Source: Flavobacterium sp. RSP15
Lineage (GTDB): Bacteria; Bacteroidota; Bacteroidia; Flavobacteriales; Flavobacteriaceae
NCBI RefSeq assembly: GCF_003968755.1
Contig: NZ_RYDL01000007.1
Coordinates: 62,001 to 126,000, forward strand
Direction: 5' to 3'
Length of the DNA: 64,000 nucleotides
Of the stretch, positions 61,290 through 64,000 are shown piece by piece. Within the stretch, counting starts at the first letter, position 1. Every line of letters begins with the position of its first letter. Position numbers and translations under genes: made by a program. The notes under the pieces were generated by a model. It saw nothing but the letters and a program-made list of their open reading frames with translations, was not told the DNA's origin and made no database searches.

Positions 61290-62159
61290 ATGGCGGGTAT
61301 TGCTACAGATGTTGATAATCAAATTCTAAAGCTTCAAGAAAGAGGAATGATTTTGGATTTAGAGCCTGAAAAAGTAAAAGAAATTTTGCTAGATATTGGT
61401 TATTATAGATTGGGGTTTTATTGGAATCCTTTTGAAATAAATGCAAGTCATCAATTTCAAGAAGGTACTTTGTTCTCGAGCGCAGTGACCTTATATTATT
61501 TAGATGTCGATTTGAGAAATTTACTTTTGAAATACTTGAATAGGATAGAAATTAATTTTAGGACAAAACTTGTTTATTATGTTTCTAATAAATACAAATC
61601 TTCTCCCACTTGGTTTATCAATCCAAGAGTTATAGACAATCGGTATATTAGTACTATAGGAAAATACTATAATGAAGATTTTAAGAGAACAAATAAAACT
61701 ATTAAATTACACCATTCAAACAATATTAATGATTTGTATGCACCTGCATGGAAAACATTAGAATTTTTTACATTTGGCGCAGTACTAAAAACTTTCAAAT
61801 CATTACATGATGCTGAACTAAAAATAAAAATTGCTAATTTGTATGGTGTTTTGAATTTGTCAAAATTTATAAATTTGTTTGACACTATAGTTTATGTGAG
61901 AAATACATGTGCACACGGTGGAGTATTGTTTGATTTTATGACGCCAAAAGGAATTGCATTATTACCAAGTATCACTTTCAATGGTAATAATAGACATTCA
62001 TTGGATTCCGCCATTAAAATAATTTCTTTTGTTTTGAAATCAATTTCTAACGAAAGAAAAAATGATTTAGAAAATGATTTGAATACTTTGTTTTTAAAGC
62101 ATTCTGAAAAAGAAGTAATCAAAGAGATTATCATTACTAAGATAGGATACCAATATTAA
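61290..62159 (+). CDS. Abi-family (HEPN-type) phage-defence protein
   Basis: 289 residues of the Abi_2/AbiD-AbiF type. The family mark YRLGFYWNPFE lies near the start, LRNLLLKYLNRIEINFRTKL follows, and the HEPN RNase motif R-N-T-C-A-H (near residue 203) is intact. Such proteins stop phage growth by RNA cleavage and cell suicide. It is divergent from the type III restriction genes, giving a two-layer defence island. AT-rich, as typical for transferred genes. Confidence 0.87.
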   Translation: MAGIATDVDNQILKLQERGMILDLEPEKVKEILLDIGYYRLGFYWNPFEINASHQFQEGTLFSSAVTLYYLDVDLRNLLLKYLNRIEINFRTKLVYYVSNKYKSSPTWFINPRVIDNRYISTIGKYYNEDFKRTNKTIKLHHSNNINDLYAPAWKTLEFFTFGAVLKTFKSLHDAELKIKIANLYGVLNLSKFINLFDTIVYVRNTCAHGGVLFDFMTPKGIALLPSITFNGNNRHSLDSAIKIISFVLKSISNERKNDLENDLNTLFLKHSEKEVIKEIIITKIGYQY

Positions 62160-62168
62160 TTTTAATTA

Positions 62169-62201
62169 TTGTAACAAAACAAAGTTTTCTTTGTATCTTT
62201 G
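62169..62201 (+). promoter_or_regulatory. Strong promoter with no gene downstream
   Basis: TTG at 62169 and TATCTTTG at 62194-62201, spaced 22 bp, match the Bacteroidota consensus. A terminator follows about 60-80 bp later and no open frame lies between, so it probably drives a small RNA. Confidence 0.55.
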
Positions 62202-62207
62202 CATCCT

Positions 62208-62287
62208 ATTAAGTGCCCTACTATTCATTTGCTTTAGTGCTGCACTATAAAAAAATAAGATAAACCCAGACTTGCTCTGGGTTTTTT
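62208..62287 (+). ncRNA. Candidate small RNA
   Basis: About 80 nt between a consensus promoter and the intrinsic terminator at 62262-62287. It includes an inverted repeat AGTGC...GCACT before the terminator. No start codon with a ribosome site is inside. The terminator could also serve the minus-strand hypothetical gene, which would weaken the case. Confidence 0.4.
62262..62287. terminator. Terminator after candidate sRNA
   Basis: AAACCCAGA-CTTGC-TCTGGGTTTTTT, a 9-bp stem with T6. On the minus strand the hairpin is followed by ATCTTATTTTTT and could end the 208-residue gene, 41 bp upstream. Confidence 0.85.
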
Positions 62288-62328
62288 ATTGGTTAAATAC
62301 AATGGTGATAATAATCAGTAGCATTTTT

Positions 62329-62955
62329 TTATTTTAAAAATCCATTAGCTCTAATCTCTTTGTGAATTCGCGCAATATCTTCAGGGATTTCTCCAGAAAT
62401 TAGCCAATTAACATCTAATTCATTATTAATAGCGGTGTGCATTAAAAAAGGGATGTCATAAATTAGTTTTCCTAATGTGGAAAGGTCTTCTTTGAAATCT
62501 AAAAAATAGTCCTCGTTAATAGCTTTTATTAAAAGTAAAATTTTAAAAGCTCGTGCAATTACATAGATGCACAACGTGTACGCTTTTGAATAAGGCACAG
62601 TTTCTATTCTTTCCCCGTTACTTGTTAAGAGTTGAATTAACATTTTAAGATTTAGGCTTATTTCACCAAACTTGTCTTTAGTTATTTTTACATGTTCATT
62701 AATGTCACCGCTTACATAGCGAATATCTTGTAATAAATACCCAACTGAATAAAAACTATTACTTAGGTGATTGATTTTTTTTAACATTGCTTTTTCAAAA
62801 TCATTTCTCTTTTCATCCACGGTTTCGGTAGCGACTAGTTCAAAATGAAGGCGATTAGCCAGATCTAGGTCTTTTTTTAAAAGTCGGAATATCAACTTGT
62901 CTTTTTCAGCACTTGGTAATTCTTCTATTGCTTTTTTGAATTCTTTAGAGAACAT
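62329..62955 (-). CDS. Conserved hypothetical helical protein
   Basis: 208 residues, mostly helical and charged, no signal peptide. It starts MFSKEFKKAIEELPSAEKDKLIFRLLKKDLDLANRLHFELVA; a hydrophobic patch lies at YTLCIYVIARAFKILLLIKAI. No domain was recognised. It lies 115 bp downstream of pnp on the same strand beyond a terminator. It may be part of the core genome rather than the defence island. Confidence 0.65.
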   Translation of the reverse strand: MFSKEFKKAIEELPSAEKDKLIFRLLKKDLDLANRLHFELVATETVDEKRNDFEKAMLKKINHLSNSFYSVGYLLQDIRYVSGDINEHVKITKDKFGEISLNLKMLIQLLTSNGERIETVPYSKAYTLCIYVIARAFKILLLIKAINEDYFLDFKEDLSTLGKLIYDIPFLMHTAINNELDVNWLISGEIPEDIARIHKEIRANGFLK

Positions 62956-63005
62956 ATTTTTAGTGATTTAGTATTCAAATGTAATACTTTCATGAATTAA
63001 ACAAA

Positions 63006-63034
63006 AATCCCGTTTCAAATTCATGAAACGGGAT
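63006..63034 (-). terminator. pnp terminator
   Basis: AATCCCGTTTCA and TGAAACGGGATT pair around 5 nt; on the minus strand TTTTTGTTT follows. It is 36 bp after the pnp stop. Confidence 0.9.
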
Positions 63035-63070
63035 TCCCTATAAATAAACCTTTAGTAAACTAAGATCTGA

Positions 63071-64000
63071 TTACTCTTTTCTTTCCTCACGAGGAGGTCT
63101 TGGTAAAAGTGCTTTTCTGGACACTTTTTCTTTTCTGGTTTTTGGATCCAGTCCAAGGTATTTCACCATAAAGACATCGCCCATATTGACCACATCCGAA
63201 ACGTTTTCAGTGCGTTCCCAAGCTAACTCGGATACGTGTAATAAAACTTCGTTTCCTGGAACAGCTGTGTATTCTACAACGGCACCAAAATCTAGCATTT
63301 TGATTACTTTCACTTCGTAAGCTTCGTTCATTTGTGGTTTGAAAGTGATGGACTCAATTTTAGCCAATACAGCTTCAATTCCGGCAGGATCTGTTCCTAG
63401 AATTTCAATAACTCCTTGCTCATTTACTTCATTGATAACGATAGTAGTTCCTGTAGATTTTTGTAATTCTTGAATCACTTTTCCACCAGGTCCAATCAAT
63501 GCACCAATAAAGTTGCCAGGAATTGTTCTTGTGATGATTTTTGGAGCATACGCTTTTACATCTGCTTTTGGAGCAGCTAAAACTTCTATAATTTTTCCAA
63601 GAATATGCAAACGACCTTCACGAGCTTGAGCTAAAGCTTCTTCCATGATGTTGTACGCCAATCCTTCAATTTTTATGTCCATTTGACAAGCGGTAATTCC
63701 ATCTGCGGTTCCGGTTACTTTAAAATCCATGTCTCCTAAGTGATCTTCATCACCAAGAATATCAGACAATACAGCGAATCGGCCTGTTTTTTCATCAGAA
63801 ATTAATCCCATTGCAATCCCGGAAACGGGTTTGGTCATTTGAATCCCGGCATCCATAAGAGCTAATGTTCCTGCACAAACGGTTGCCATTGAAGATGAAC
63901 CATTTGATTCTAATACTTCAGATACAATACGAATGGTATAAGGACAATCAGCAGGAATCATATTTTTCAAAGCACGTTGTGCTAAGTTTCCGTGACCCAC
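63071..64000 (-). CDS. pnp: Polyribonucleotide nucleotidyltransferase, C-terminal part
   Basis: 309 residues plus stop; the N-terminus lies beyond the window edge, and the first codon (GTG) is internal ([11 protein letters not shown]). It degrades RNA 3' to 5' with phosphate. The second RNase PH core ([35 protein letters not shown]), KH domain ([26 protein letters not shown]) and S1 domain ([32 protein letters not shown]) are complete. It ends RPPREERKE. Confidence 0.96.
   Translation of the reverse strand: MGHGNLAQRALKNMIPADCPYTIRIVSEVLESNGSSSMATVCAGTLALMDAGIQMTKPVSGIAMGLISDEKTGRFAVLSDILGDEDHLGDMDFKVTGTADGITACQMDIKIEGLAYNIMEEALAQAREGRLHILGKIIEVLAAPKADVKAYAPKIITRTIPGNFIGALIGPGGKVIQELQKSTGTTIVINEVNEQGVIEILGTDPAGIEAVLAKIESITFKPQMNEAYEVKVIKMLDFGAVVEYTAVPGNEVLLHVSELAWERTENVSDVVNMGDVFMVKYLGLDPKTRKEKVSRKALLPRPPREERKE

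Overview
The window looks like part of the chromosome of a Flavobacterium-like member of the Bacteroidota. It is AT-rich. Many genes are preceded by the Bacteroidota -33/-7 promoter type (TTG/TTTG, then TAnnTTTG). It encodes a short 287-residue primary sigma factor, an IPExxxVDY-family protein, a giant cell-surface protein with a type IX secretion (T9SS) sorting tail, and OmpA with thrombospondin type 3 repeats. Most of it is ordinary core genome. No rRNA, tRNA or CRISPR array was seen.

Layout. 0-2.8 kb: a lipoprotein fragment, a small secreted peptide, a LytTR regulator and a DUF3575-like outer-membrane protein. 2.8-13.7 kb: housekeeping genes (glycyl-tRNA synthetase, ComF, Mn-type superoxide dismutase, purF, PfkB kinase, rnhA, purN) and an oxidative-stress block (exported catalase, ankyrin protein, divergent OxyR). 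13.8-18.4 kb: acpP-fabF-rnc-IPExxxVDY-pyk. 18.6-29.2 kb: alpha/beta hydrolase, an ABC ATPase remnant, an AddB-like nuclease, OmpA, kbl and an AddA-like helicase-nuclease. 29.4-41.1 kb: DinB-like protein, ArsC/Spx-like protein, EamA transporter, YicC, an orphan Imm27-like gene, gmk, nadD, a LysR/DJ-1/YqhD-type cluster, gpsA, pheS and cvpA.

41.3-54.7 kb is the most unusual part. A truncated 3' copy of rpe lies at 41.3-41.7 kb and the intact rpe at 54.0-54.7 kb. They share a 314-bp direct repeat with 5 mismatches. Between them sits a cell-surface cassette: a secreted tail-collar protein, a 2858-residue LamG/T9SS protein, a 305-residue secreted companion and a 42-residue lipoprotein, with a divergent membrane-anchored AraC-type regulator. 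This is the footprint expected if a DNA circle carrying a 5'-truncated rpe integrated by a single crossover and left the gene functional.

54.7-64.0 kb: rpoD and pnp are separated by a defence island (type III restriction-modification Res and Mod, and a HEPN-type Abi protein) with several small repeats and a possible small RNA. Another notable observation is a roughly 440-bp DUF559 cassette with imperfect 23-bp terminal inverted repeats, inserted in frame inside the AddA-like gene.
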